Source: Psychrosphaera sp. F3M07
GTDB lineage: Bacteria; Pseudomonadota; Gammaproteobacteria; Enterobacterales; Alteromonadaceae
DNA: 64,000 nucleotides
Assembly (NCBI RefSeq): GCF_018860345.1
Contig: NZ_JAHKPJ010000016.1
Location: 186,001-250,000, forward strand
Direction: 5' to 3'
Positions 10,966 to 20,231 of this stretch are shown here, piece by piece (within the stretch, counting starts at the first letter, position 1; each line of letters starts with the position of its first letter). A program made the translations under genes and the position numbers. The notes beneath the pieces are model-generated. The model was given only the letters and a program-made list of their open reading frames with translations. It did no database searches and was not told where the DNA came from.

Positions 10966-11379
10966 TTATCTTTGGCCTAATGTAAGCGTTTTACTTAACA
11001 TTTGCTTTGCAGCATCTGCAATTTGAACATTGGTTTGATATGAACGTGTTGCCGAGATCATATTTGCCATTTCCTCAACAACATTAACATTAGGTTTATA
11101 AACATATCCGTCTTTGTCCGCCATAGGATGATTAGGGTTATGTTCAATATTTAAAGGAGCATCACTCTCTACTATGCCTAATACATTGACACCTTGAGAC
11201 TGTGAAGACATTGCTTTATTCATTTCAGCTGCAAATACAGGATGGCGAGCACGATAAGTTTGATCAATGCTGCTAGATACTGAATTAGCATTAGCGATGT
11301 TACTTGCAGTGGTATTTAGTCGTATTGACTGGGCACTCATACCTGATGCTGATACATCAAAGACATTATACAAACTCAT
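10966..11379 (-). CDS. flgC: Flagellar proximal rod protein FlgC
   Basis: Rod subunit of 137 residues. It has the rod/hook N-terminal signature FDVSASGMSAQSIRLNTTAS with NIAN, the internal HPNHPMADKDGYVYKPNVN motif and the C-terminal MISATRSYQTNVQIADAAKQM helix. GGAGGA precedes the ATG. The start lies 2 bases after the flgB stop, so the two are translationally close. Confidence 0.96.
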   Translation of the reverse strand: MSLYNVFDVSASGMSAQSIRLNTTASNIANANSVSSSIDQTYRARHPVFAAEMNKAMSSQSQGVNVLGIVESDAPLNIEHNPNHPMADKDGYVYKPNVNVVEEMANMISATRSYQTNVQIADAAKQMLSKTLTLGQR

Positions 11380-11381
11380 TA

Positions 11382-11780
11382 TTAACTTCCTCCGGTAAGT
11401 GCTTTATTCAAGCCTTTAATTTTTCCGTTTAAAAACTGTAAGCTAGTCTGATACTCCATTGAGTTTTGCATAAACATATTACGCTCAACTTGAACATCAA
11501 CCGTATTACCATCACCGGTATCCGGCTGGTTTGGGTTTCTATATTTCTGACTAGTATCAATCTCAACGGACAAATCAAAATGTTTGCTGTGGGTTTTAGA
11601 CATACGATAGCTTTGACTGTTTTTTGCATTAGCTAATGCACTGGCAAAGTCGATGTCTTTAGCCTTATATCCAGGCGTATCGGCATTAGCAATATTACTT
11701 GATAAAACTTCTGCTCGTTCAGAACGAACTAATAATGCATGTTGATGAATACCAAACGCTTTATCTAAACTAATTGCCAT
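11382..11780 (-). CDS. flgB: Flagellar proximal rod protein FlgB
   Basis: Rod subunit, 132 residues from the start chosen here. The frame is open 13 codons further upstream (to 11819), but the ATG at 11780 has a perfect GGAGGT site 4 bases before it and gives the normal N-terminus [20 protein letters not shown]. Family features: [20 protein letters not shown] (about 27-46), [22 protein letters not shown] and the C-terminal rod helix. It is first of the flgBCDE run and lies behind a sigma-54 promoter. Confidence 0.95.
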   Translation of the reverse strand: MAISLDKAFGIHQHALLVRSERAEVLSSNIANADTPGYKAKDIDFASALANAKNSQSYRMSKTHSKHFDLSVEIDTSQKYRNPNQPDTGDGNTVDVQVERNMFMQNSMEYQTSLQFLNGKIKGLNKALTGGS

Positions 11781-11814
11781 ATAACCTCCACACTCGATTG
11801 TTGTAAAATCAAAA

Positions 11815-11830
11815 TGCAAAATGAAGGCCA
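11815..11830 (-). promoter_or_regulatory. Sigma-54 (RpoN) promoter of flgBCDE
   Basis: Read on the minus strand, TGGCCTTCATTTTGCA fits the RpoN -24/-12 pattern, with GG and GC exactly 12 bases apart and the flanking T and A conserved. It lies 34 bases before the flgB ATG. Polar-flagellum middle genes in Vibrio and Shewanella are controlled by RpoN with FlrC-type activators, which fits. Confidence 0.75.
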
Positions 11831-11896
11831 GAAATATCGGAATGTTTTATTTTTTAAGTTTTTCGTTATTTTTAGGGGGGATAACTCAGTTTTTTC

Positions 11897-11925
11897 ATGT
11901 GTACTGAGAATTATTCAGTACACAT
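11897..11925. repeat. Perfect inverted repeat between cheR and flgB
   Basis: ATGTGTACTGA and TCAGTACACAT form an 11-bp perfect stem with a 7-base loop. It lies 75 bases after the cheR stop on the minus strand. No T-tract follows in the minus direction, so it is not a standard terminator. It may be an RNA 3'-end stabiliser or a protein-binding palindrome. Confidence 0.6.
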
Positions 11926-12000
11926 TTATCTATAGGGATTAGAATTTATAAAGGAATTGCCACTTGTTTGACGGCAATAATGGTACCTATTATGTCATGG

Positions 12001-12828
12001 TTATTTTTTTTGATAAATAATACCTGGACTGCACCTTATCATATTAAAAGCATCGCTCAATCCAGACATAGATTCAGAGGCACCTAATATAAGATATCCA
12101 TTTGGATTTAATTGCTCCGCAAACTTGTTGATAATTTGTGACTTAATTTCTGCTGAAAAGTATATCAATACATTGCGACAAAAAATTACATCAAACTTAC
12201 CTAACAAGTGATAATTGTCTAATAAATTTAAATGTCTAAAATTAACCATTCTTTTGATATCCGGGTTAATTTGCATCATGCCATTGCCTGAGTCTTTAAA
12301 AAATTGAGCTTTACGCTCTGTAGACAAACCTCTTGATAAAGCTAAGGCGTCATACTCTCCATTTTTACAAATATCTAACATGGTATTAGAAATATCCGTT
12401 CCAACAATGGAGAACATGCTACGACTATTTACACTAGCCTGGTTTTTATACTCTTGTATTGTCATCGCAATCGAATATGGCTCTTGTCCAGATGAACTCG
12501 CAGCGGACCATATTTTTAGTGGTTTGCCTTTATCGATTTCTGGTAACAACCTATTTTTAAGTAACTCATATGGATATGTATCACGGAACCACAAGGTCTC
12601 ATTGGTTGTCATTGCGTCAATTACTGCTGCGCGTAATTGACGTTCTGATTGTTGCATAGTTTTATTAACTAGATCTGTAATGGATTCTATTTTAAATCTA
12701 GCCATTAAAGGAGATAAGCGGCTTTTAACTAAATACTGTTTACTATCCCCTAATACGATCCCACATTGTTTTTCTAAAAAATTACAAAAAATGCCGTAAT
12801 CGCTATCACCTAAGGTTTTATTACTCAC
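12001..12828 (-). CDS. cheR: Chemotaxis protein methyltransferase CheR
   Basis: Transfers methyl groups from S-adenosylmethionine to glutamates of chemoreceptors. The 275 residues show the all-alpha N-terminal domain, then the methyltransferase domain with IWSAASSSGQEPYSIAM (about 105-121), VGTDISNTMLDICKNGEYD (about 143-161) and FDVIFCRNVLIYF (about 213-225). The start codon is GTG, behind AAAGAG. It lies 29 bases after cheV and is probably cotranscribed with it. Confidence 0.95.
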   Translation of the reverse strand: MSNKTLGDSDYGIFCNFLEKQCGIVLGDSKQYLVKSRLSPLMARFKIESITDLVNKTMQQSERQLRAAVIDAMTTNETLWFRDTYPYELLKNRLLPEIDKGKPLKIWSAASSSGQEPYSIAMTIQEYKNQASVNSRSMFSIVGTDISNTMLDICKNGEYDALALSRGLSTERKAQFFKDSGNGMMQINPDIKRMVNFRHLNLLDNYHLLGKFDVIFCRNVLIYFSAEIKSQIINKFAEQLNPNGYLILGASESMSGLSDAFNMIRCSPGIIYQKK

Positions 12829-12857
12829 TATAGATACTCTTTACCAGTCTAGTTAAG

Positions 12858-13787
12858 TTAATCTTTATGAAGCCATTTTTGCACAGCGCCAGCTAATTCA
12901 TCAGGGTTAAATTTAGCTATAAAATCATCAGCACCCACTTTTTCAACCATAGCATGATTAAAGACACCACTTAAAGAAGTATGAAGGATCACATGTAACC
13001 CAGCTAATTTAGGTCTTGATTTAACTTCTGCCGTAAGTGTGTATCCATCCATTTCTGGCATTTCTACATCGGAGACCATTAAACCAATTTTTTCAGTAAT
13101 TGAATGTTCACATTGCTCCGATAATTCAATTAAATAATCTAATGCTTCTTTGCCATTCTTCTTAGCGACGATTGGTACACCAACGCCTTCCAGTGCTCTT
13201 TTAACTTGGTTTCGAGCAACTGAAGAGTCGTCTGCAATTAATATGATTCGGTCACCAAGATCTTTAATAATTTCTTGATCTGATACAACACCTTCACTAA
13301 CTCGTGTATTTGAAGGCGCTATTTCTTCTAATATTTTTTCAACATCAAGAATTTCAACAAGTTCGTTATCGATTTCCGTTACCGCTGTTAAATAATTCGT
13401 TCTGCCAGAGCCGCTTGGAGGTGGCATTACAGATTCCCAGTTCAGATTCACGATTCTTTCTACTGAATCAACTAAAAATCCCTGAATCGTACGATTATAT
13501 TCGGTAATTATTATGAAACAATCATCCACTTTTTTTATCGGTCGTCCGCCAGTAGCTAATCCCATATCAATCACCGATATAGTCTGACCACGAATATGTG
13601 CAATCCCTTTAACATATTGATTTAATCTAGGCATAGCGGTTAACGGAGGGCATTGCAAAACTTCACGAACTTTAAATACGTTAATTCCATATCGTTGACG
13701 ACCGTTTAATTTAAACAACAGCAATTCGAGTCTATTTTGACCAACCAGCTGGGTTCTTTGATTTACCGAGTCTAGAATACCCGCCAT
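12858..13787 (-). CDS. cheV: Chemotaxis coupling protein CheV (CheW-REC)
   Basis: Couples chemoreceptors to CheA and adapts by phosphorylation. Residues about 20-155 form a CheW-like domain (YGINVFKVREVLQCPPLTAMP, HIRGQTISVIDMGLATGGRP). Residues about 180-305 form a response-regulator receiver with IILIADDSS, the phospho-acceptor Asp in SDVEMPEMDGY and a late Lys in FIAKFNPDEL. It is divergent from flgA, the order known from Vibrio and Shewanella polar flagellar clusters. GGAG precedes the ATG. Confidence 0.95.
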   Translation of the reverse strand: MAGILDSVNQRTQLVGQNRLELLLFKLNGRQRYGINVFKVREVLQCPPLTAMPRLNQYVKGIAHIRGQTISVIDMGLATGGRPIKKVDDCFIIITEYNRTIQGFLVDSVERIVNLNWESVMPPPSGSGRTNYLTAVTEIDNELVEILDVEKILEEIAPSNTRVSEGVVSDQEIIKDLGDRIILIADDSSVARNQVKRALEGVGVPIVAKKNGKEALDYLIELSEQCEHSITEKIGLMVSDVEMPEMDGYTLTAEVKSRPKLAGLHVILHTSLSGVFNHAMVEKVGADDFIAKFNPDELAGAVQKWLHKD

Positions 13788-13951
13788 AGAAGTTCTCCGT
13801 TAAAACTAGGAATGATACTTGCTACCACCTAATAAATTGATGATAACTATCTAATAAAATCTGACTTTTCGCCAGCATTTTGACATTACTAAAGATCAAA
13901 ACAAAACGCGAACTTAAGTTTATGATAAAGCATAGTAAAAAGGTGACAAAT

Positions 13952-14662
13952 ATGTTGAAAATTATAACGAAAAATTACTATCTACTCTTCATCACACTAT
14001 TAATGTCCATGAATGTATCGGCGAGTTTAAGTAATACTTTAACACATGATGAATTACTTAAAGACGTTATTTCGTACGTAGAACAAGAGTTTAACCCAGA
14101 TGAAAGTAAAAATTTACGAGTAGTGGCTCACCCTCTTGATAGTCGAATAACAATAAGGGAATGTGATCAAGATTTATCATTTTATGTAGCAAAATCCCGC
14201 ACATTTACACGTCAGTTTCCGGTAAAAGTAAAATGTGCGACTGAAAAAAATTCTTGGAAAGTATACGTTCAAGTTTCTGTGGCTGAAATGATTGAAACAT
14301 TAGTAACAAATCAGACTATTGCTAAAGGTAATACGGTCGATATAGATATGGTAGAAGTGGAACTAGTTGAAGCGCGTAGAGTTAAAGATAGAAGCTCTAA
14401 TGATATAAGTTCTATTGTAGGCGGTCGAGCCTTAAAAAACATACAACGTGGGTATCAGATTGGCCAAAACGATGTCTGTTTAGTTTGTAAAGGCGATGAC
14501 GTTTCCATCATAGCTAAAAACGGCGGAATGATGATTAAAACCTCAGGTACTGCTATTGAAAATGGCGCTAAAGGTGAGTCTATAAAAGTCAAAAATAATT
14601 CATCGAGTCGAATCGTCAAAGGAATTGTTGGAGACTTAAGAGAAATCTACGTAAATTTATAA
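13952..14662 (+). CDS. flgA: Flagellar P-ring chaperone FlgA
   Basis: Periplasmic chaperone for FlgI during P-ring assembly. I place the start at the ATG at 13952 because AGGTGA lies 5 bases before it and because this gives a clean signal peptide (MLKIITKNYYLLFITLLMSM, cleavage near VSAS). The frame itself stays open back to a TTG at 13880. The C-terminal SAF-type domain is marked by GGRALKNIQRGYQIGQNDV and GGMMIKTSGTAIENGAKGE. The product is 236 residues. It is followed by flgM, which has its own sigma-28 promoter. Confidence 0.92.
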   Translation: MLKIITKNYYLLFITLLMSMNVSASLSNTLTHDELLKDVISYVEQEFNPDESKNLRVVAHPLDSRITIRECDQDLSFYVAKSRTFTRQFPVKVKCATEKNSWKVYVQVSVAEMIETLVTNQTIAKGNTVDIDMVEVELVEARRVKDRSSNDISSIVGGRALKNIQRGYQIGQNDVCLVCKGDDVSIIAKNGGMMIKTSGTAIENGAKGESIKVKNNSSSRIVKGIVGDLREIYVNL

Positions 14663-14670
14663 AAAAGTGT

Positions 14671-14697
14671 TAAAGTTTATGGAGCCAAGGTCGATAT
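14671..14697 (+). promoter_or_regulatory. Sigma-28 (FliA) promoter of flgM-flgN
   Basis: TAAAGTTT, 11 bases, then GTCGATAT matches the FliA consensus TAAAGTTT-N11-GCCGATAA in 14 of 16 positions. It lies 22 bases before the flgM ATG. flgM being transcribed by the sigma factor its product inhibits is the known feedback design. Confidence 0.85.
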
Positions 14698-14719
14698 AGT
14701 TGGTGAGATAAAATAAACT

Positions 14720-15055
14720 ATGGGTGTAGTTATGGTAAACAATATAAAAAACAGTGGGGTGAATAGCAGTAACAATGCAATTTACCAACAAAAAAGTCAG
14801 CAACTCGAACAAACAAAACTAGATGCGACGAAACAAAACAGCCAACCTGATACTGTAAAATCGGTTAATAAAGATTCTGTGGCATTAACACCACAAGCTA
14901 ATCAACTGAAAGAATTACAAAAGCGCATTGGCGACACTGAAGCATTTGATCGCAAAAAGGTTGATGACATAAAACAAGCACTATCAGATGGTCAATACTC
15001 TATCAATTATGATCGACTAGCATCAAAACTAGCGGCGTTTGAATTCGAGCTGTAA
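14720..15055 (+). CDS. flgM: Anti-sigma-28 factor FlgM
   Basis: Small protein that holds FliA inactive until the hook is complete and FlgM is exported. The 111-residue product has a flexible Asn/Gln/Ser-rich N-terminal half. The conserved FliA-binding part is at the C-terminus (DSVALTPQANQLKELQKRI and KVDDIKQALSDGQYSINYDR). The ATG at 14720 follows GGTGAG at a long spacing; the ATG at 14732 is an alternative start. flgN starts 2 bases after the stop. Confidence 0.92.
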   Translation: MGVVMVNNIKNSGVNSSNNAIYQQKSQQLEQTKLDATKQNSQPDTVKSVNKDSVALTPQANQLKELQKRIGDTEAFDRKKVDDIKQALSDGQYSINYDRLASKLAAFEFEL

Positions 15056-15057
15056 AA

Positions 15058-15498
15058 ATGTCTGACGTTAACGATTTATTGCCTCAAGTTACTAAACAAT
15101 TCACAACTCAAAAGTTGCGTTTACAGCAAATGCTGTCAATTTTAGATGAAGAGTTAGAAGCGGTAAAAAATCGAGACGGTAATCTCATTTTAGATATATC
15201 GAAAAAGAAAGAGCTTCAGTTAGAAGCAATCACAAGTGCTGATAGCCAGTTAAACAAAGAGAAATATGTAGAAGTTATTAAAACTACACCGTTACTTTCT
15301 ACTTTAAAGTCTGAAATTAAAGACCTCTTATTACAATGTCAGCATTTAAATGAAGTGATTTACCTAACCGCCACACAAAACCAAATAGCCATTGAGCAAG
15401 TAAAACAGTTATTAATTGGTGGCTCTAAAAATACAACCTACAACGCTCACGGTCAGAAAAACACTAACTCCTCTATCGGTCGCGGCTTAAAAGCTTAA
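15058..15498 (+). CDS. flgN: Flagellar export chaperone FlgN
   Basis: Cytosolic chaperone for the hook-filament junction proteins FlgK and FlgL. The 146-residue, mostly alpha-helical product shows the FlgN pattern (LRLQQMLSILDEELEAVKNRD near residue 20, ISKKKELQLEAI near 50). Position directly after flgM is the standard order. The ATG overlaps the end region of flgM, suggesting coupling. It is convergent with zipA; no clear terminator was seen in the 102-base gap. Confidence 0.87.
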   Translation: MSDVNDLLPQVTKQFTTQKLRLQQMLSILDEELEAVKNRDGNLILDISKKKELQLEAITSADSQLNKEKYVEVIKTTPLLSTLKSEIKDLLLQCQHLNEVIYLTATQNQIAIEQVKQLLIGGSKNTTYNAHGQKNTNSSIGRGLKA

Positions 15499-15600
15499 AC
15501 GTCTCAAATACTCAAATTAAAGTTTTAGCCACTTACTCCGTCAACTAATATTATGTAGCTGATCTGATTGATGACCTAGAGCTAATTCTAAGAAGTGAAA

Positions 15601-16566
15601 TTAAAAGCGACGTATACGCTCAACATAACTTCTAACGATAGCCACATCCAGAGGTCTTCTTTGATCATCCAATACCATTGCTGAGAACTCGTCAGCTATT
15701 TTTTTAGCGGCATTATGCATCATATTAAAGGTAGGTAATGGTGCGGCGTTATTTGGTAAAGTCATAAAAATCGTTAACCCTCTAGTGGTAAACTGTTCCA
15801 TATTGTCAATATCAAAAGTGCCAGGATTAAACATATTGGCTAGACTAAACAAAATATCACCGCGTCCGGTATTATCTTGATGGCGGTGAAATAAGTCCAT
15901 TTCTCCATATTTAAAACCTAACGTAAGTAACAGAGGTAACAACTTAGCTCCGTCTATTGGTGTTCCATCCGACTTATCGATATAAAGTATAAAGACTTCT
16001 TGTTTTTCATTTTCTTCCGGCTCAGATTGACTTTGAGGCTCGACATTAACTGCAGCGGTTTTTTCTGCTTGAAAACTCGGCTCTTTTTGAACATCGTCGT
16101 CATCCAAAACATCCGTTAACATGATGGACTGTTCATAATCTTCATCATCGTCAATTTCAAATTGATTGGTAAATTTATCTTCTGTATCTACAACATCAAC
16201 ATTAAATCCTTGCTGAAGCGTGCTTTGGTCAGAACTTTCTGTCAAGTCAGCAGAAATATCCGGTTGATCTTCTTTATGATATATAGAATCCAAATTCATT
16301 TTTTTCACTGGGATGCTTTCAGCCGATGTAGGATTATTTTCAGTTAGTTGTAGATCACTAAAATTCATTTCCATTTGTTTTAGTTTTAACTTTTGCATTT
16401 CTTGTTCTTCAGGTGCAATTTCAGGTTCCGCTTCCTGAGCTTCAATCTTTGCATTTTTACGTTCTTCGCTAACGGTTCTACGAACCGTCCAGATCCCATG
16501 TAAAATAACACTTCCTATTGCTAGCGTACCCAATAAAATTAGCGCTAATCTTAGTTCTTCAGCCAT
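15601..16566 (-). CDS. zipA: Cell division protein ZipA
   Basis: Bitopic membrane anchor that tethers FtsZ to the inner membrane. An N-terminal membrane helix (about residues 5-25, LRLALILLGTLAIGSVILHG) is followed by a charged, acidic linker (about 30-190). The FtsZ-binding C-terminal domain (about 190-321) contains LLPLLLTLGFKYGEMDLFHRH and NMFNPGTFDIDNMEQFTTRG. Total length is 321 residues. It lies 18 bases after smc. The usual next gene, ligA, is absent: convergent flgN follows instead. Confidence 0.93.
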   Translation of the reverse strand: MAEELRLALILLGTLAIGSVILHGIWTVRRTVSEERKNAKIEAQEAEPEIAPEEQEMQKLKLKQMEMNFSDLQLTENNPTSAESIPVKKMNLDSIYHKEDQPDISADLTESSDQSTLQQGFNVDVVDTEDKFTNQFEIDDDEDYEQSIMLTDVLDDDDVQKEPSFQAEKTAAVNVEPQSQSEPEENEKQEVFILYIDKSDGTPIDGAKLLPLLLTLGFKYGEMDLFHRHQDNTGRGDILFSLANMFNPGTFDIDNMEQFTTRGLTIFMTLPNNAAPLPTFNMMHNAAKKIADEFSAMVLDDQRRPLDVAIVRSYVERIRRF

Positions 16567-16584
16567 TGTTACTACTTACCTTTC

Positions 16585-19500
16585 TTATAACGCATCAGCC
16601 ATTTTAACGGCTTCTTGAATATCTACAGCGACTAAACGAGAAACACCAGGTTCCTGCATTGTCACACCTGTTAAATGAGTAGCCATTTCCATCGCTACTT
16701 TATTGTGACTAATAAAAATAAACTGAACCGTATCAGACATTTCTTTAACTAACTTACAAAAACGCCCAACATTGGCATCATCCAATGGCGCATCCACTTC
16801 ATCTAACATACAAAATGGTGCTGGATTTAGTCTGAATATTGAAAAGACTAATGATAAAGCGGTTAGCGCTTTTTCTCCACCACTTAACAAATGAATTGTA
16901 GAGTTTTTCTTACCAGGAGGTCGAGCCATTATGGTAACACCAGCTTCAAGCATATCATCTGCGGTTAAATCTAAATAGGCAGAGCCGCCCCCAAAGACCT
17001 TTGGAAATAAGTATTGTAACCCTTCATTAACCTTATCGTAGGTCTCTTTGAACCTAGCTCTGGACTCTCGGTCTATTTTACGAATCGCACTTTCCAGAGT
17101 TTCTAAAGCACTCATTAAATCATTATGCTGCTCATCTAAATAACCTTTTCGTTCTGATTGCACATCAAACTCTTCAATTGCAGCAAGGTTAATAGCCCCT
17201 AAACGAGAAATAGCTTGGGTTGTTTTTTCAAGTTCAGTTTCCCATTCAGTCTCATTGGCCTCTGCAGGCATTGATTCTAAAATTGGTTTGAGAGGTTGTT
17301 CAAGTCCATTAAGCGTTTCCAGCATATTTTGTGCTCTTATTCGAGCACCTTCGCTGTCTAATTTAATCGTTTCAATAGCACTTCGCATTAAATCTAGTTT
17401 CTTTAAAACACCAGACTGTCCTTGTTCTAAATCTGCAATTTTCTCAGCCACTAATGCCAGTTCATTTTGCTTATCAGTTAGTTTTTCTTCACTTTCAATT
17501 TTCAATTGTAAATATTCTTCAAGCTCACCTTTTAAATCGTCCACTGGATTATTATCCTCACCCAACACGTCCATTAATTGCTGTAACTTAGTTTGCATTT
17601 GCTGTAGATGTTGAGTTGCCCTAAGAATATTTTGATTCACGGCTTCATATTGTGAATTTAGTGTTTGCGATTTTAGGGCATATTGGTGAGATTGATTCTT
17701 TAACACTTCAAGCGTTTGTTTAGCATTATTTAACTGATTAACTTTATGCTGTTTTTCTTGCTCTAAACTGTCTAACTGGGCTTTTAGCTCGGTTTCTTGA
17801 TCTTGATTTACTTCTAACTGTAACTCTAACTCTAATAGCTTCTCTTGCTCTAATTCAATCGAGATCTCATGTTGTTCAGCATCCGCTTTTAACTTCTCTA
17901 ATGTTGATAGTGTTTGTTCAAATCGTTGTTCAACCAACTTAGACTCGGTCGTTAAACTAACCACATTATCTTTTGCGTTTATTACTTGCTGTTTGACTTC
18001 ATTTAATTCAGCCAATGATTGCTGTTTTGTCGATAATGCGAGCGCTACACTTTCAGACGTTTGTACCTGTGTTCGTTCAGCATTCGTTAATTGAATTTGT
18101 AACGTATCAATTTCTGATAACCGTTGTAATACATTACTGTCAGCAGATTTTTCTATGGAGCCTGCACTTTGCCAGTTTGCACCAACCCAAATACCCGATT
18201 TAGTAATAACACTATTCCATCCAGTGTTATTTAATAACGCTTGAACATCTGATTCCGTATTGGCTACCGCAACAGTATTTAACCAATCAGGATAAGTCCC
18301 AGACATTATCAATTCTGCGGCAGATCCTTTAATGACGGGTTTATGTGATTTACAAACAAAATGTCCTGTCGTTAACTGTGGTAATTTAGTAGTAACCGCA
18401 CTTTGCCCATGATGACTCAATAAGGTTTCAATGGCGGTTTGCCATTGTGGTTCAACCGTTAGCTGAGTTAATAAGTCGCCAACCAATTCAATCCCTTGAG
18501 CGGTAAGATCGGTATTATCAAGATTGTCTAAACCTTGCTCATATTCTTTTTGCCATTGACGTAAACTTTGCAACTGTATTGATAAATTATTACACAATTG
18601 AGTAGCATCTTGATGTTCGCTAACCAATTGTTGATAGTTACTATCCGCGCTTTCAAACGTAGCGACGAGCGTTAATTCTTTATCAACTAGCTCCGTAACT
18701 TGAATCTCTTTTAATTGTATTTGCTGAGATACTCGCTCAATCTCATTCTCTAAATCTGTTAAATTAGACTGTTTGATGTCTGAGTTAATCTTTAACAAAC
18801 GTTGTTTAATACCTGAAATATGCTGTTGTATAGCTTGAATTTTAGTTTGAATGACTTGACTTGACTGACTAGAGTTTGCCGACAAACGCTGTTGTTGTTG
18901 CCAACCTGCTTGCCACTTTTCATATTCTTCTTCAGTTTGTAACAAAGCGTCGGTTGCTTGTTCAATTTGTTCATTAACTAATTCCATTTCAGGCTCAAAG
19001 TCAGCCAATTGCTCGGCCAACTCTTCTGAACGTTCTTGCTCGAAAGCTAAATGGGATTCTGATTGTTCAATGTTATCTTGAAGTTGTTTTAATTCGTCTT
19101 TTTGAGCTATCAACTTTTCTTGAGTAAATACAATCTGCTGTTCTACACGGGTAATTTGATTGCCCACTTGATACATAGCTTGTTGATTTTTTTGTACCTC
19201 ATCCGACAGGTCTTGATGTTGCTGCTTAAACTGCAACATCCCTAATTCACCACCTCTTTGCTGGGCTATAAAGGACTCGAGCTCCGTCTCTTTTGCAAGG
19301 CGCTCTCTTTCATATAAATTTAGCTGCTCATTATACTTGTGCCATTTAAGCGCATACAATTCGGCTTTATACTGCCTTTCTTTCGCTTTTAATTGTTTAA
19401 ATCGTTTCGCTGTAGCGGCTTGTCGTTGCAGTTTTTCAATTTGTACAGAGAGTTCTTGTCTTACATCTTCCAAACGTAATAAGTTCTCTCTTGTGTGTTT

Positions 19501-20052
19501 TATGCGAGTTTCTGTTTCTCTACGTCTTTCTTTATATTTTGAAATACCCGCGGCTTCTTCAATAAAAACACGTAACTCTTGTGGTTTAGACTCGATTAAT
19601 CGTGAGATCATACCTTGTTCGATAATGGCATAACTTCTAGGTCCTAAGCCTGTACCCAAAAATATATCGGTTATATCGCGTCGACGGCATTTACTGCCAT
19701 TCAAAAAGTAACTAGATACCGCATCTTTAGTCACTTGTCGTTTTACCGATATTTCATTACGGCTAGCAAAACTGCCTTGTAACTTCCCTTGTGAATTATC
19801 AAAAACCAGTTCTACACTGGCCATTGATACTGGCTTTCTATTTGTCGACCCATTGAAGATGACATCCGTCATGGCGTCACCACGTAGGTTTTTCGCTGAA
19901 CTTTCGCCCAGTACCCACCTTACCGCATCGATAACATTTGATTTTCCGCAACCATTTGGCCCAACAATAGCCGTCATTTGATCAGGAAATGGCACGGTAG
20001 TGACATCCACAAATGATTTAAATCCAGCAAGTTTTATTAGTTTTAGGCGCAT
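16585..20052 (-). CDS. smc: Chromosome partition protein SMC
   Basis: Structural maintenance of chromosomes ATPase, 1155 residues. Walker A is GPNGCGKS at 31-38. Two long coiled coils, rich in Gln and Glu (about 170-500 and 660-950), flank a hinge around 510-640. Near the C-terminus come the ABC signature LSGGEKALTALSLVFS and Walker B FCMLDEVDAPLDD. The presence of SMC instead of MukB is normal for Alteromonadales. It is divergent from cysZ, and zipA follows in the same operon. Confidence 0.96.
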   Translation of the reverse strand: MRLKLIKLAGFKSFVDVTTVPFPDQMTAIVGPNGCGKSNVIDAVRWVLGESSAKNLRGDAMTDVIFNGSTNRKPVSMASVELVFDNSQGKLQGSFASRNEISVKRQVTKDAVSSYFLNGSKCRRRDITDIFLGTGLGPRSYAIIEQGMISRLIESKPQELRVFIEEAAGISKYKERRRETETRIKHTRENLLRLEDVRQELSVQIEKLQRQAATAKRFKQLKAKERQYKAELYALKWHKYNEQLNLYERERLAKETELESFIAQQRGGELGMLQFKQQHQDLSDEVQKNQQAMYQVGNQITRVEQQIVFTQEKLIAQKDELKQLQDNIEQSESHLAFEQERSEELAEQLADFEPEMELVNEQIEQATDALLQTEEEYEKWQAGWQQQQRLSANSSQSSQVIQTKIQAIQQHISGIKQRLLKINSDIKQSNLTDLENEIERVSQQIQLKEIQVTELVDKELTLVATFESADSNYQQLVSEHQDATQLCNNLSIQLQSLRQWQKEYEQGLDNLDNTDLTAQGIELVGDLLTQLTVEPQWQTAIETLLSHHGQSAVTTKLPQLTTGHFVCKSHKPVIKGSAAELIMSGTYPDWLNTVAVANTESDVQALLNNTGWNSVITKSGIWVGANWQSAGSIEKSADSNVLQRLSEIDTLQIQLTNAERTQVQTSESVALALSTKQQSLAELNEVKQQVINAKDNVVSLTTESKLVEQRFEQTLSTLEKLKADAEQHEISIELEQEKLLELELQLEVNQDQETELKAQLDSLEQEKQHKVNQLNNAKQTLEVLKNQSHQYALKSQTLNSQYEAVNQNILRATQHLQQMQTKLQQLMDVLGEDNNPVDDLKGELEEYLQLKIESEEKLTDKQNELALVAEKIADLEQGQSGVLKKLDLMRSAIETIKLDSEGARIRAQNMLETLNGLEQPLKPILESMPAEANETEWETELEKTTQAISRLGAINLAAIEEFDVQSERKGYLDEQHNDLMSALETLESAIRKIDRESRARFKETYDKVNEGLQYLFPKVFGGGSAYLDLTADDMLEAGVTIMARPPGKKNSTIHLLSGGEKALTALSLVFSIFRLNPAPFCMLDEVDAPLDDANVGRFCKLVKEMSDTVQFIFISHNKVAMEMATHLTGVTMQEPGVSRLVAVDIQEAVKMADAL

Positions 20053-20176
20053 GAGAAAAATATAGAAAAATTAATAGGTTATTATCATTTTTTACATTCT
20101 AAACTAAGATGCAAAAAATCCAATTTATTTGTCTCGACTGTAACAGAAAATGTTGTAATTTGTAACATTCTAATTA

Positions 20177-20204
20177 TTGCATCGGCATACAGCTGCCTTA
20201 TACT
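20177..20204 (+). promoter_or_regulatory. Candidate sigma-70 promoter of cysZ
   Basis: TTGCAT, a 16-base spacer and TATACT lie 28 bases before the cysZ ATG. Both boxes are close to consensus. Confidence 0.5.
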
Positions 20205-20231
20205 ACGGCAAATTCTCTTAGGTTTTATAAT

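Noticed and set aside
11781-11819. Longer FlgB from 11819
   Set aside because: The extension covers the sigma-54 promoter and GGAGGT; the ATG at 11780 gives the normal N-terminus.
13880-13951. Longer FlgA from a TTG at 13880
   Set aside because: It would put 24 mostly charged residues before the signal peptide; the ATG at 13952 has AGGTGA at good spacing.
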